This document shows, one piece after another, positions 10,095 to 20,244 of a DNA stretch of 64,000 bases. Each line of letters opens with the position of its first letter. Position 1 is the stretch's first letter. The stretch lies in NCBI GenBank assembly GCA_030770425.1, contig JASJFT010000035.1:62001-126000 (forward strand), read 5' to 3'. The position numbers were made by a program, and so were the translations under genes. The DNA is from Darksidea phi (taxonomy: Eukaryota; Ascomycota; Dothideomycetes; Pleosporales; Lentitheciaceae). The notes under the pieces are model-generated. The model worked only from the letters and a program-made list of their open reading frames with translations, had not been told where the DNA came from and did no database searches.

Positions 10095-10880
10095 GTTGGC
10101 TCCTGGGCTGGCTGTGTTTTTCGTGATTCTAATCACCTTATTGTATTTTAATATTTCGATATCTTACGTAATAGTATAGGTAGTAACTATATAATAATAA
10201 TAGTTTCTAATTTACTAATAATATATATAGATAGTTAAATACGCCAATAACGTCGAACCCCCTACCTTCCTAGCTAGGTATCCCTATCGTTCTCCGCCCC
10301 TACGCTATCGTTCGTATCGTATCCACCATAGATACTGGCTCTATCTTCTACGTTAGGTATTCGCTCCCTCGATAGTCTATTAAGAAGGCCGATTCCTCCT
10401 TTCTTAACCATCTTCCCTATATAAGCTTTTCCCCTAGCCTACGTAGATAGTATAGCTACCTCTAGACGAAATACCTATCCTCGTTATATAGGGCCTCGGA
10501 TAGGAATATATTATAGGTAACTACTAATAGCTATATAAGAATTCTGTCGCCGCCCGTTTCCTCGAATATATCTAACGTATAGTTAGTTTCGTACTAATAG
10601 TTATTATAATCGAGGAGCCCTATCGATAGTACCTCCCGCCTATAGCGCCGGAGATACTCCGCCGCGATATTTGAAAGGTTTAGAGTACTGTACTTAAATA
10701 GCCTATTATACTCTACCTCCTACTAAAGGTCCTCCTAAAGGACTAGGCGAACGATCGTTGGTAAAGATATATAGTTAGTGGGTATTAATACGAGGAAGCT
10801 AGCTGGGTATAAGAGAGGTATGTAGTAAGGAAGCTAGCTAAGGATAAGAGATAGATATGAGTGGGATGCTGGTATCCTCA
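10095..10880. repeat. AT-rich RIP-mutated repeat relic
   Basis: The block is saturated with TA dinucleotides (runs of TATATA and ATAATA), while CA and TG are nearly absent: within 10140-10800 I count only a handful. CG is retained. This TpA excess with CpA/TpG loss is the RIP signature of Pezizomycotina and indicates a formerly repeated sequence. The right end (about 10790-10870) contains two related copies of an AGGAAGCTAGCT-type unit. The boundaries are by eye. Confidence 0.75.
10242..10790 (-). pseudogene. RIP-killed coding sequence, frame broken only by TAG
   Basis: One minus-strand frame runs from about 10790 to 10242 with eleven stops, all TAG and none TAA or TGA, as far as I could read. 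Between them the frame looks coding, for example EVEYNRLFKYSTLNLSNIA, EYLRRYRREVL, YNIFLSEALYNEDRY, LRRLGEKLI and IEPVSMVDTIRTIA. TAG-only interruption fits C-to-T change at CAG (Gln) or G-to-A change at TGG (Trp). I do not recognise the protein. A transposon-borne or duplicated-gene origin is likely, since RIP acts on repeats. Confidence 0.55.
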
Positions 10881-11265
10881 CAGGTAATTTTTATACTGTA
10901 GGTAGTAGTGTCAGTACGCTAACTCCTCGCTACCGCTGTTGGTCTCCCAACCAGGCTCTATAGTTCGGCATTATATGTCATTTCTCGTCCAGCGCCTCAA
11001 TGTTCGAAACATCACCTCGTCGCTCACGATCGACAGTACTGTGTACAGCTCTACAGCTCTATTATCGTGTATAAGGTGTGGGTATAGCACCTCTACTGTG
11101 TACAAACTCCTACTGTGTTTCGTGCGGACCTTGTAAAGAGACTCCCACTATACAAATCCAAATCAAATCGTGAGAGCCACAACACCACCGGCAGTATTCT
11201 GCATGGCGTTTACGACGAGCGACTGGAGACAGTTGACCAGGAGACGTAAATCAACCATCAAGCTG
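10881..11265. other. gene-free stretch between the RIP block and the coiled-coil gene
   Basis: Normal base composition returns here. No tRNA, 5S rRNA or coding sequence was recognised. Confidence 0.4.
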
Positions 11266-11766
11266 TCACACTTGGGTGGTAGTCGTCGGAAGTTCGAGGT
11301 GCCTAAGCAATTCGTTGATCGGAGCGGATTGTAGCCGGGCAATATCGTTTAGGCGCCTGGGGAGGTCGGGAATAGGCTCTGGAGCTTGCGAATCGTCTTG
11401 TATAATAAGAGAGCATAGCGGTACAAGGTCTCCATCGACGCTAGCGACAATATTATGGCTGTTTTGAAGACGTGCCTGATTATTCTGATTACTATAATAC
11501 TTTAATTAGCGGACGACGATAAGTTATTGGTTAGGCACTTACTGAATCTCCATCCGGAGAAATCCAGCTTCTACCCTCTCTTCAAGGCTTTCCAGTCTGC
11601 GATCAAGGCTTTCCAGTCTGCGATCAAGTCGCTGAAGGAGCTGGACAACATCGTTTCCCTGCTGAATGGTGGGCAAGTTTGAGAAATTGGAGAATTGCGT
11701 AGACAGGTCGGTATAGCGTTGTGCCATAGCTCTGAAGTCGGGCAGATTTGGCGGCTCATCCGCCAT
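11266..11766 (-). CDS. small coiled-coil protein of unknown function
   Basis: Two exons: 11766-11543 and 11491-11266, with a 51-bp intron (GTAAGT donor, TTATAG acceptor). The product has 149 residues. The first exon encodes MADEPPNLPDFRAMAQRYT, then a strong heptad-like coiled coil (LLQRLDRRLESLDRRLESL, with an 8-residue tandem duplication RRLESLDR). The second exon encodes ARLQNSHNIVASVDGDLVP and ends in a short Leu-rich tail. I believe related proteins occur as multi-copy hypothetical families in ascomycetes, but I cannot name one. Its upstream 255 bp are a copy of the CLP1 promoter and leader, ending 24 bp before this ATG. Expression is therefore plausible. Confidence 0.6.
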
Positions 11767-11789
11767 TGTGTTATCGTATTTGGTGAGAT

Positions 11790-12044
11790 GCGTCGGTCAC
11801 TGGTGCCTTCAGGTTGAGTTCTCGAGAACAAGGAGGCCTTTTTTAACAGCTGGCCGGTATTGTATGGCTCTTTCACGCGTACACGGGGCTGAAGGCGATG
11901 ATGCTACCCGTTTCGTACCGCAGTGTTGGATGTTGTGAGCGAGCATGGAGAATGTGGAGGGAAGTGAAGTGTAGCGTAGCGTAGCGGCGGAGAGCTTCCG
12001 CAGGGACGACCCAGCGACCACTAACCGCGCGCTTAATGGGGGTG
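11790..12044 (-). repeat. copy of the CLP1 promoter/5' leader
   Basis: The reverse complement of this segment matches 57885-58140, immediately upstream of CLP1, with about ten differences by eye, mostly transitions plus one indel. Homology stops abruptly at both ends. Here it lies directly upstream of the 149-residue coiled-coil gene, in the same orientation as it has before CLP1. Confidence 0.88.
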
Positions 12045-12112
12045 AAACACGTTAAGTAATACGCGAGTGACGTGCGAGTGACATGCAGCATTGTTGGTTG
12101 AGCACGGGAGCT

Positions 12113-12151
12113 GTTAACGAACACTCCAATAAGCCTATTCGGGTATGGCTC
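12113..12151 (+). repeat. left terminal inverted repeat
   Basis: Starts GTTAACGAACACTCC and reads inward to ATTCGGGTATGGCTC. It is the inverse of 12834-12872. Confidence 0.7.
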
Positions 12152-12249
12152 AACGCCACGCGCAGCGCTAAGGAAGACCGGCGTCGCACCAACGTAATAT
12201 AGAGGATTGTATTGCCGGAGGGTATTACGGTATCATACAGCGCGAAAAG

Positions 12250-12711
12250 TGAGCTCAGCCATCCTTGTGATCCCAGGTGCTTCGGTGTTGATTATTGCCA
12301 CTGAAAACTATGAGAGGTATACCCCCACGAGCGTGTAGGCCCTGTATACATGAAAGGGCGGTTCTCCTGCGCCGTCGAACTACCCTGATTGATCGTCGGG
12401 TTATACTGTTGCCCATAGTAATTAGATGGTGCCTGGTTCTATGAGGGCGCTGCTATACTGGCTGGCCATCCACTCGGTGAGGGGGTGTATACGCCCTGTA
12501 GTGTGTAAGGGCCCTGAGCTGTATATACGCCCTAAGCTGTATGAGGGCCCTGAAAAACAGGCGTCAGAACAGGCGCAAAAACAGGCGATTGGGGGCCCTG
12601 ATATACGCCCTGTGTTGAAGCCAACCGATTTCCTATTTGGGGTAGTTGTATAGGCCCTGCTGTGGTTGTAGGGGCCGAGGAGACGGGGTCACAACAACAA
12701 CAACAACAGAT
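12250..12711 (-). pseudogene. Pro/Gln-rich repeat protein relic with CAR-to-TAR stops
   Basis: A minus-strand frame encodes a low-complexity Gln/Gly/Pro/Tyr protein with imperfect repeats (TQGVYQGP, FQGPHTA, GVYTAQGPYTLQGVYTPSP, then NYYGQQYNPTINQGSSTAQE and GPTRSWGYTSHSFQWQ). Three stops interrupt it: TAG at 12534-12532, TAG at 12441-12439 and TAA at 12294-12292. The repeat register shows the first replaces Gln in TAQG, so all three fit CAG or CAA changed to TAG or TAA, as in RIP. It lies wholly inside the inverted-repeat element. No domain was recognised. Confidence 0.55.
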
Positions 12712-12833
12712 GACTTAGAACTGATAAAATGAGTAGCTGGTATCAATACAGCGCCTCCGGCACCGAAAATCTCTATATTACTATGGTCAAGGAGACTACT
12801 GCAGGTTAATGCGCCGCTAGAGCTTTACCGAGA

Positions 12834-12872
12834 GAGCCATAGCCGAATAGGCTTATTGGGGTGTCCGATAAC
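12834..12872 (-). repeat. right terminal inverted repeat
   Basis: Reads GAGCCATAGCCGAATAGG and on to GTGTCCGATAAC. It is the inverse of 12113-12151, with four mismatches by eye. A second TTATTGGGGTGTTCG copy follows immediately outside. Confidence 0.7.
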
Positions 12873-13055
12873 GAGTTATTGGGGTGTTCGTCCCGTTGAG
12901 TACTTCAATCGTCCAAAAAAGGCCAGGGGATATCACGTGCATTGACCGCAACACACATGTGCATGGCTGGAAGCTGCGCTGCCGTGCGTAGAACTCTGCA
13001 TGCCTGCGGACTGCACGGGGGCAACCATCGGCCATGCCAGAGCCCCTCGACGAGC

Positions 13056-13345
13056 TCCAACATCTGGAACGCTTTCCTCAAATATCTGCGGAATGAAGTG
13101 TTCCAGCTTAACTTCTACCGGGCCCATATGCTCTACTTCAGCGTTTGCACCGCCGTCTTTTCGGTGATAGTGTACAGCAAGGGCTTGCCGACGACCCGTA
13201 CGGGCTGAGCGGGGCATTCGACACATTGAGTAAAGTCATTATGCTCTTCATTATGATCAGAGGTCGGCATCGAGGACTACCGCTCGCAATCGACAGGATC
13301 ATTTTGCTGCCTGGCGAAGATCTCGTACACGGGACGGACCAATGA
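13056..13345 (+). pseudogene. TRK-type potassium transporter relic, core deleted
   Basis: The first part encodes SSNIWNAFLKYLRNEVFQLNF and YRAHMLYF, the conserved start of the first membrane segment of fungal TRK transporters. The frame then shifts into LSGAFDTLSKVIMLFIMIRG and RHRGLPLAIDRIILLPGED, which matches the C-terminal end of the same family (RGRHRGLP motif). The whole channel core of several hundred residues is missing between them and the two halves are in different frames, so the gene is dead. It lies directly right of the inverted-repeat element. The TRK assignment is from family motifs I recognise; no functional copy is in the window. Confidence 0.55.
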
Positions 13346-13590
13346 AAGAGGCACATATGACGCTGGCGAAGAAGAGCAACTGGACGAAGATATCGGGAGA
13401 AGCGGCCCGCAAGGGATGGGGCATAGTCGATGTACTGAATAGCAGGACCCGGAAGATAGAAGAGCTCAGACCGGCAATGATGGAGAAGGCGGTGAAATGA
13501 GAGCACACGAGAGCTGAGTCTGGTATAGTGGTTCCTAATACCTGACTTGTCTACCTTCGGTGGCTGTACATATGATACACTAGTCGAATG

Positions 13591-13956
13591 CTATGTTCGT
13601 TCCGCATCGCTGCCTTGTGCGTTTCCTCGCGCTGTCACGACCTCTGCATCCGTCTCTTTCTTCAGACCTAGCACCAGCCCAATGAGTCCACCTGGCTTCG
13701 GCACAGGACACTCGCGCTTCGGCGTCGCCCATTCGTCGGCCTCGTTCACTTTCCGCCTTTCCTCGCTCATGACATCGCTGCACGTCTCTTCCCGTGGCAC
13801 CCTCCGCCGTCTCCTCCTTCGCGTCTCTCCTAATAGCGCGTCTGGGTCGGCCGAGTCGGCGAGGGTGCGGGTATCGACCGGGCAGGGCAGCAGATGCGGG
13901 GTTGCTACGACGAGGAAGGATACCATGAGGGTAGTGGTAAAGAGGGATGTCGTCAT
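13591..13956 (-). CDS. small conserved fungal protein of unknown function with one membrane segment
   Basis: From ATG 13956 the product has 121 residues: MTTSLFTTTLMVSFLVVATP, a hydrophobic N-terminus that is either an anchor or a signal. An Arg-rich patch (ETRRRRRRRVPREETC) follows, then an acidic helix, RECPVPKPGGLIGLVLGLK, and a short tail. The ECPVPKPGG motif looks conserved and I have the impression of similar fungal hypothetical proteins, some possibly mitochondrial, but cannot name one. An ATG at 13986 would add ten residues. It is divergent from the PP4 catalytic subunit gene (586 bp). Confidence 0.6.
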   Translation of the reverse strand: MTTSLFTTTLMVSFLVVATPHLLPCPVDTRTLADSADPDALLGETRRRRRRRVPREETCSDVMSEERRKVNEADEWATPKRECPVPKPGGLIGLVLGLKKETDAEVVTARGNAQGSDAERT

Positions 13957-14541
13957 GCGCGACCGGGGGTGGAAGTGTGGTGGCATGGCTGGAGCTATCG
14001 CAGGTACGGCCGAGGCATTACGGGGCTGGCAGCGGTCAATGGGTAGACGAAGTTGGGCGGGAGGTTAAGCAAGTCGTACCGGTGCAATTGGATGCCTTGA
14101 ACGAGCGTGGACGGGTGGAGGGGGCTGCAGGGTGGAATGGAGAGATGGTACGTTGAGTGGTATGGCATGCATATCTGCAAGAGCTCCACGGGCCAAGGCG
14201 CGCTAGCGAGACATCCCTGTAGCCCAACTCTCAGAACTGCCCCAACCCAAGATTGAACACCGTCTTTTCCATCGTGAGTCTCCCCCGCCAGGTGCAACCG
14301 CTCATAGCTGCTGCTACCCCCGTCGTCTTGACCGTACTCAACATCTGAGAACGCATTCTACGGCCGTCGCTATCGTCTATTCTTGCAACAAAACCAACGC
14401 GCACCGCCACCTGCGCGCAGCCCCGCCACGTCTGGTCGCCGCCTATCCCGTCAAGCTACGAAGCGATTGAGCGCGCGGAATAGCCTGTGACGACGGTGCA
14501 ATCCCCCCAGCCCTCGGCGGGCACATCGCGCAGCTGCAACC
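13957..14541. promoter_or_regulatory. divergent promoter region of the small membrane protein and PP4c genes
   Basis: 585 bp between divergent starts. It includes C-rich stretches close to the PP4c start. No further gene is seen. Confidence 0.4.
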
Positions 14542-15962
14542 ATGAGCATCGGCGGTAGCGACCTCGACAGAGCCATCACACAACTCCGCGCATGTCGGCC
14601 CATACCCGAGAACCAGGTGCGCGAGCTATGCTACAAGGCACGCGAGCTGCTGATAGAGGAGGGCAATGTCGTGGGCGTGGACGCGCCAGTGACGGTACGC
14701 TGCTGCAATGAAGCGAGTGGCCAATTGCTGATCTGGGGCCACGACAGATATGCGGCGACATCCACGGCCAGTTCCATGATCTCATGGAGCTGTTCCGCGT
14801 GGGTGGCGATGTACCGGACACCAACTACCTCTTCATGGGCGACTTTGTGGACCGAGGCTTCTACTCTCTCGAATCGTTCCTGCTCCTTCTCTGCCTCAAA
14901 GTCCGATATCCCGACCGCATCACGCTGATCAGAGGGAACCACGAGTCGCGCCAAATTACGACCGTCTACGGCTTCTATGACGAGTGCCTGCGCAAGTACG
15001 GCAGCGCCAACGTGTGGCGGTACTGCTGTGAGGTCTTCGACTACCTCGCACTCGGCGCACTGGTCACTGGCGCCGCCACCTCACTCGAGCCCACCGACGG
15101 GCCCATCGCCGAGAACACCAACATCGATATTCCCGATGGCGACTGCGACATCGAGATAGAGACGCTCAATGCCAATGGTGAGATCATGTACCGCTACGCA
15201 CGAAATTCCGACTCGCAATCCAGCGCCGCTTCCCAAGCCAACTCCAATCCCGCCTCGTCATCCCCTATAGGGCCCGCTCCCTCGCGTGTAGGCGCGGCTG
15301 GAACGGGCGCAACTTCCTCTGTGAATGGCTCATCGCGTAACGACACGGGCGCCATTCTTTGTGTGCACGGCGGTCTCTCGCCCTTGATCGACTCAATCGA
15401 CAAGATACGACTGCTCGACCGCAAACAAGAAGTCCCGCACGAGGGTGCCATGTGCGACTTGCTGTGGTCTGACCCCGATGAGATTGATGGCTGGGGTCTG
15501 TCGCCCCGCGGCGCAGGCTTCCTCTTCGGCGCAGACATCGTAAAGTGCTTCAACCACAAGAACGACCTCAGTCTCATCGCACGCGCCCACCAGCTTGTCA
15601 TGGAAGGCTTCAAAGAGATGTTCGAATCGACCATTGTAACAGTCTGGTCAGCGCCCAACTACTGTTACCGCTGCGGCAACGTGGCTGCTATTCTAGAGCT
15701 CGGCGAGGACGGCTCTAATGCAGGCTTCGTGCGCAGAAGTAACGGAGAGAGGGGCGGTGGAGGCGGCGGCTGGGTCTTGGGCTCCAACGCAGGCCCGAAT
15801 GGCAATACGACAAATGAGAGCAGGCGACTGAGTTCGGTTCTCGGTGATAGCATGCAAAGAACGAGAGATGGGCCTGGTCGGCGGTACAGGGTGTTTGAAG
15901 CCGCACCGCAGGATTCAAGAGGCATGCCGGCGAAGAAACCCGTCGCGGATTACTTCCTTTAG
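14542..15962 (+). CDS. PPH3: protein phosphatase 4 catalytic subunit (PP4c / PPH3)
   Basis: Two exons: 14542-14694 and 14748-15962, with a 53-bp GT-AG intron. The product has 455 residues. Metal-binding PPP motifs are all present: GDIHGQ, GDFVDRG, RGNHE, the HGGLSP motif and the late RAHQ, followed by the substrate-groove motif [11 protein letters not shown]. The C-terminus ends DYFL, the carboxymethylation tail of PP2A-like enzymes. [16 protein letters not shown] and the RACRPIPE start favour PP4 over PP2A, PP6 or PPG1. Two insertions make it long: about 94 residues (158-251, Ser/Ala/Asn-rich) before HGGLSP, and a Gly/Ser-rich loop before the tail. PP4 acts in DNA-damage recovery and other nuclear dephosphorylation. 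The loop insertion is uninterrupted by stops or convincing splice sites. Confidence 0.93.
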
Positions 15963-18900
15963 GGAGGGAAGAAAGTGTACGTTATTGTCGATTTGGAGAC
16001 GAGACAAAAAGCCATTATCCAGCTGTCCAAAATGGTGCGTTGGAACGGCCCCGAGTACTTTTTGTAAACTTGACATGACAGGAAAGGTGGAGGATGTGCA
16101 ATGGATACCCGATAATTGTTTCAGCGCGCTAGTTAGACGCACTCCCCCAGGCGAATATCATTAATGAATATTCAGCAGGATTTTGGAAGTGATGCATCCC
16201 TCGATAGCGTGAAGTCTTTGAAGGAATAAGAAACAAGGAACGTACGTACTGCTTTCACCCAAGCTCAAGCCACTTCAAGTTCTGCAACAAACTTGCGTCA
16301 ATGGACGAACAGACACACAGAAGGCCGGAATGACAGCCCCCCCTCCCGTATATCAATAATATACACATTGTCTTAGTTGTCAATGTCCCACCTATGTTTT
16401 CTTCAGCGCTGTTTCATTACGTAGCTTCATGCGGCTATCTTCGAAATCTCCCGGGTCGACTGCATTCACCAGAGCATGCCAGAACATTTTGTCTTCTATA
16501 TCTTTGACGCGCTTGCAATCCTTTATCGTCCCTATTTTAACATCAAGCTACTCCAGAGTACGAAGTGCTTCTCTATTAAGCCTAGTAAAAAAAGTGGGGT
16601 TATATGTACATGTACAGATTCAGCTTTCGCCTCGTCCTAGTCATAGAGACTATGCAAACTTCCCGCATATACTGTAGTAGCCAAAAAAAGGGTGAGATTA
16701 TATTTACGGCTAATTTGTATTTAAAGGCACTCCTACCATTATTGATCTGGGCGAGCACCTACCCAATTCACCATCTCACCTTACTGGCTCACCTTAGTCA
16801 AGCGCTATCTGTCCAACCCACCGTCGCTAAAGTAGCGACGACAATCACCTCTCTCGCCTAATTCAGCACTGTTGTTAATACGCAAGCAGCTCCGCTAGCG
16901 AACGGAATCCTGTTGGGGTCAAACCTCCTGTCGGACACCGTGACTGCGGGTGCTGTTCACGATGTAAACGCAGCAGTGGCATGGGCAACACGACTAGTCG
17001 TATCACCCAAAGCTTCTGTAACACCTCCGTTAGCTACACTCATGCCAACAAACGCTACATGGCCTAATCTGCCTTCCCACAGCCGTTGGACTTCGAAACC
17101 TAGTTGTGCATTGTCGGTGGTGGAGGGTATCCCTTTCCAGCAACGTTACCAACGATCTCGCATACGGTGTCGCCTCTAAGCCTACCTTCATAGGCTACAA
17201 TGTCTTTACCTACAGCTACGGTCGAAAAAAGTGCTATACTATAATCACCCAATGAGCCTGGACGGTTTATACCTCTGCCCACACCGCACTTGAAGAGTTG
17301 ATCAAGATTGGCATGCCGCTTAGCCATTCTCTAGAAGATGTGAGTAACACCAAAGTATATACTTACTTTTAAGGATGCTTTAATGCTGCGCAAAGGTATG
17401 CGCTAGCCTAAAGCTGGGATGAAGTATCGTTACAGGTACTCCTACTTTCCCACTTGCACGCCAGCAGGTCCTTCGCCTTTTCTGCTATCCATGCTATCAG
17501 AAGTTATGCCTCATTTCCGGCGCTACACATTACGTGGGCTGCTCTCTTCAGTCAGCCAGTATCCGCAGGATAACACGTATACTATCATCGACTGGGTCTA
17601 GATTGGTGTAATGCCTAGTCGCATGGGTGCTACTAAATCTTCCGGTGACTGCAAAAGGGAGTTCTAGCAGCCCTACCAGTGGTCTACGCGTTCCCTTTGC
17701 CCAGGTAACAGCTCATATTTGGCTGTATCATGGTCGAGATTTCTATTAATACCCGAACTTACACAGTGGATGGGTTCAAGCTTCGAGGGTTTCCCAGGTG
17801 AGCGTAGCCTAGAGCTATCGTTACTGACACTTCCTGTAAAAGAAGGTAGGAGGATTGGATGCGTGGAGGAAGGAAGTATGTTTTGGACTGCGAAGGGCAT
17901 GGCCCCTCACCAGCAAGAACGCAATGGGAAGAGGTCAGGTTAATCACTACCTCGATTTCTTTTTCAAGGTGCGTCAAATGCCGGCCAAGCTCAAGATGCT
18001 GATCAATGTCTCCGTTTTCCTTTATCGGCCATATTGGGGTTACATACATCGTCCTACGCCTCCCCGGTAAACAGAAAACTTCATAGCCATGGCAGGATAA
18101 CATTCACCTTGTATCATCGTACCTCGCCCCCGAGGACAGCGGCAGCGATGGTAATGACGCCGACCGTATTCAGGGATACTCGGCATCATTAGCGCTAGTC
18201 TCCCGATGATGAAGCAATGTTCGTTCTATAAGATATTTTTGTTCACGGGTCTAGCTCCCATGTCGAAGGTATCTTCGAATAGGTCCTCTGACTGCTGCCG
18301 CTTACCTCATAATTGGCCATAAACGTAGTGAGCAAACATGTAATGCATAAACCACAACCGGTCCTGTGGAAAACCCTATTTAGCTACTACTTCAGGTAGA
18401 TATCTTGGTATGCTTGATCACCCCTTCAAACAAGCAGAACATTGCGATGGCGGGTCTTCTAGTGTTTGTGGTTGCAGTTTTACTCCGCCTCGAGCGACGG
18501 CTCACCAAAGGCAGGGGAACAACTACTGGCTACAACTTGGAGCTCTAGTGCCAGAAGAAAGCACTCTTCAGCTTCTAAAACATCTTATAATGCGACGAGA
18601 ATGCGAGGATCCGGAGACATGCGGAGTTTTGAATGCTTTGACCGAAGAATAACTGGCATCTCTACCATTGGTGGCTGCAAAGAACCAACCGACAGAGATG
18701 ATTACGTATCATTGAGCTTGGTATATCGATAGTCGGAGAGGTTTTGGAGCAGCGCGATATGCAAGCGCCCTTTCCGCCGCGTGGGGATGTCCATCACACC
18801 CCGTATGCGAATCCAGCTTTAGCGAATTTATAAACTGGCATTACAACATGATGTAAGGATAACGAGCGTGGGTTGAGCAGTACGGTTTGCACAACTACCG

Positions 18901-20244
18901 GTAGTGCTGTTCTATCCGCTAGCGAAATATGCCTCCGGGCTATGCTTGCAGACGAGGTTGGCATCGCAGTTGCGAAATTGGCGAAGGAACATGAGAATGT
19001 CCCTACTCCTCGGTGCGGAGCACTGGCGTATAGAGTACACCAATAAGATCCGAGATGAGGTGCTTGCAGTTTGTGAATCCGTGCCGCACTCCTGCATTGT
19101 CGCATGCATACTCGGATACTCGTTGGCCAAACATGAACAGATGAAGGCAGCTGCAATATCTCACTGGATATATCCTCGCTGATAACATCACTTTACAAAA
19201 GTCCATACCAGCGAAATGGCCGTTCGACAATGGCTAGGAGTATCGTTGTGTGCCCGATCCGAATAAGGGAAGTACCTCAAGGCAACAGTGAGATCACGTG
19301 GATGCGGGAGCGGTCTGCAACAACCGGACACTCTTGTGAACAGGTGTCTATCGATTGTGTAGCGCTTCGGATCCAAGTCTAGATTGTTGAGCCGTCCATG
19401 TCCTTCAGTTATGCACAAGCCTGCTACCGACCTCACAAGCCAGAGCTCGACAAACGAACGAGTGCGCCTCAAATGGAGATTATGCGATGGTGTAGCGCCC
19501 GTAGCCCAAAGCCGGCTCGTACATTGTCACTATCGAGTTCTCCTCCACTAGCCAGGGTCCAAGGCTCTGTCAACAGCGCAGCACCACAACGTTCAAGATA
19601 TGTCCATGCCTCGTTCGGCCTCTCAAGTAGGTTTAGTGCTACACGTCTATTTTGAGCTTGTTTATCGATTGGATACTGTTGCGTTGGTTTTGCCGCCAGC
19701 GTAGATTGAATGTCAGGGCTTAGAAGCCAAGCGCTTCCGACAGATTGGAACTTCGATATCACAGTGCGTACGCGCCTGTAGTGCGGGGCCAACGGAAGAT
19801 CGATCGAATGGTAATGGACAAAGGAACTTCAGTTTCAAGATTGCATGTCCGGGCGGCTAGAGGTTACAGCAAAGTTGGGTCTAGCCTACTTCGGCCAGCA
19901 GGCGCTTAACTTGGTCAGTTCGCACGGGCCTGCTTTCTCGCCGCCGCGACAACGCATGGCACAGCCGACTTCGTTGCATCCAATCAGTGTGCATCATGTA
20001 GATGATGGCTTGCTCTGCCGAGACCTCGTTCGAGCCCTTCAAAGGCATAAAAGCATCTTCATTCCCCGTCTTTTATCGGCAGGACTGGCTCCAAACGCAA
20101 CTCATTCTTTGAATATTCATCTTCTACTTACAGGCTGTGCCTAATTTTACTTAATACGTGCTGTGCACTAGTACTTCTTTTTTAAGCCAAAAAACAAACA
20201 TCGGAAAATCGAAAAATTACAACTTCCATAATCACGCCAGCAAC
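15963..20244. other. 4.3-kb gene-poor stretch
   Basis: Many short frames exist on both strands but none splices into a recognisable protein. On the minus strand 17330-16900 reads fragments that look weakly coding (SLGDYSIALFSTVAVGKDIV, then in another frame GHVAFVGMSVANGGVTEAL), which could be an old relic. Base composition is ordinary, unlike the RIP block at 10 kb. I annotate nothing here. Confidence 0.5.

Larger units (their letters stand above)
12113..12872. mobile_element. non-autonomous DNA-transposon-like element with 39-bp inverted ends
   Basis: The 760-bp segment is bounded by inverted repeats (12113-12151 and 12834-12872) agreeing at about 35 of 39 positions; the core is CCGAATAGGCTTATTGG. 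The motif TTATTGGGGTGT recurs tandemly just outside the right end. No transposase frame is visible. Inside lies a degraded Pro/Gln-rich coding sequence. The flanks GAGCT (left) and GAGTT (right) could be a decayed 5-bp target duplication, but this is weak. I cannot assign the superfamily. Confidence 0.6.

Noticed and set aside
11809..12021. Open frame shared with 57906-58121 that looks like a duplicated protein gene
   Set aside because: It lies in the duplicated CLP1 promoter/leader. Conservation reflects the recent DNA duplication, not protein selection; the frame spans no known domain.
12426..12653. Plus-strand open frame with RPVVCKGPELYIRPKLYEGP repeats
   Set aside because: It is the antisense shadow of the Pro/Gln-rich relic on the minus strand, whose repeats make the opposite strand periodic.
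13138..13508. Two overlapping minus-strand frames with hydrophobic segments
   Set aside because: They are antisense to the TRK relic and I could find no homologous feature. Hydrophobicity is explained by the complementary coding of membrane segments.
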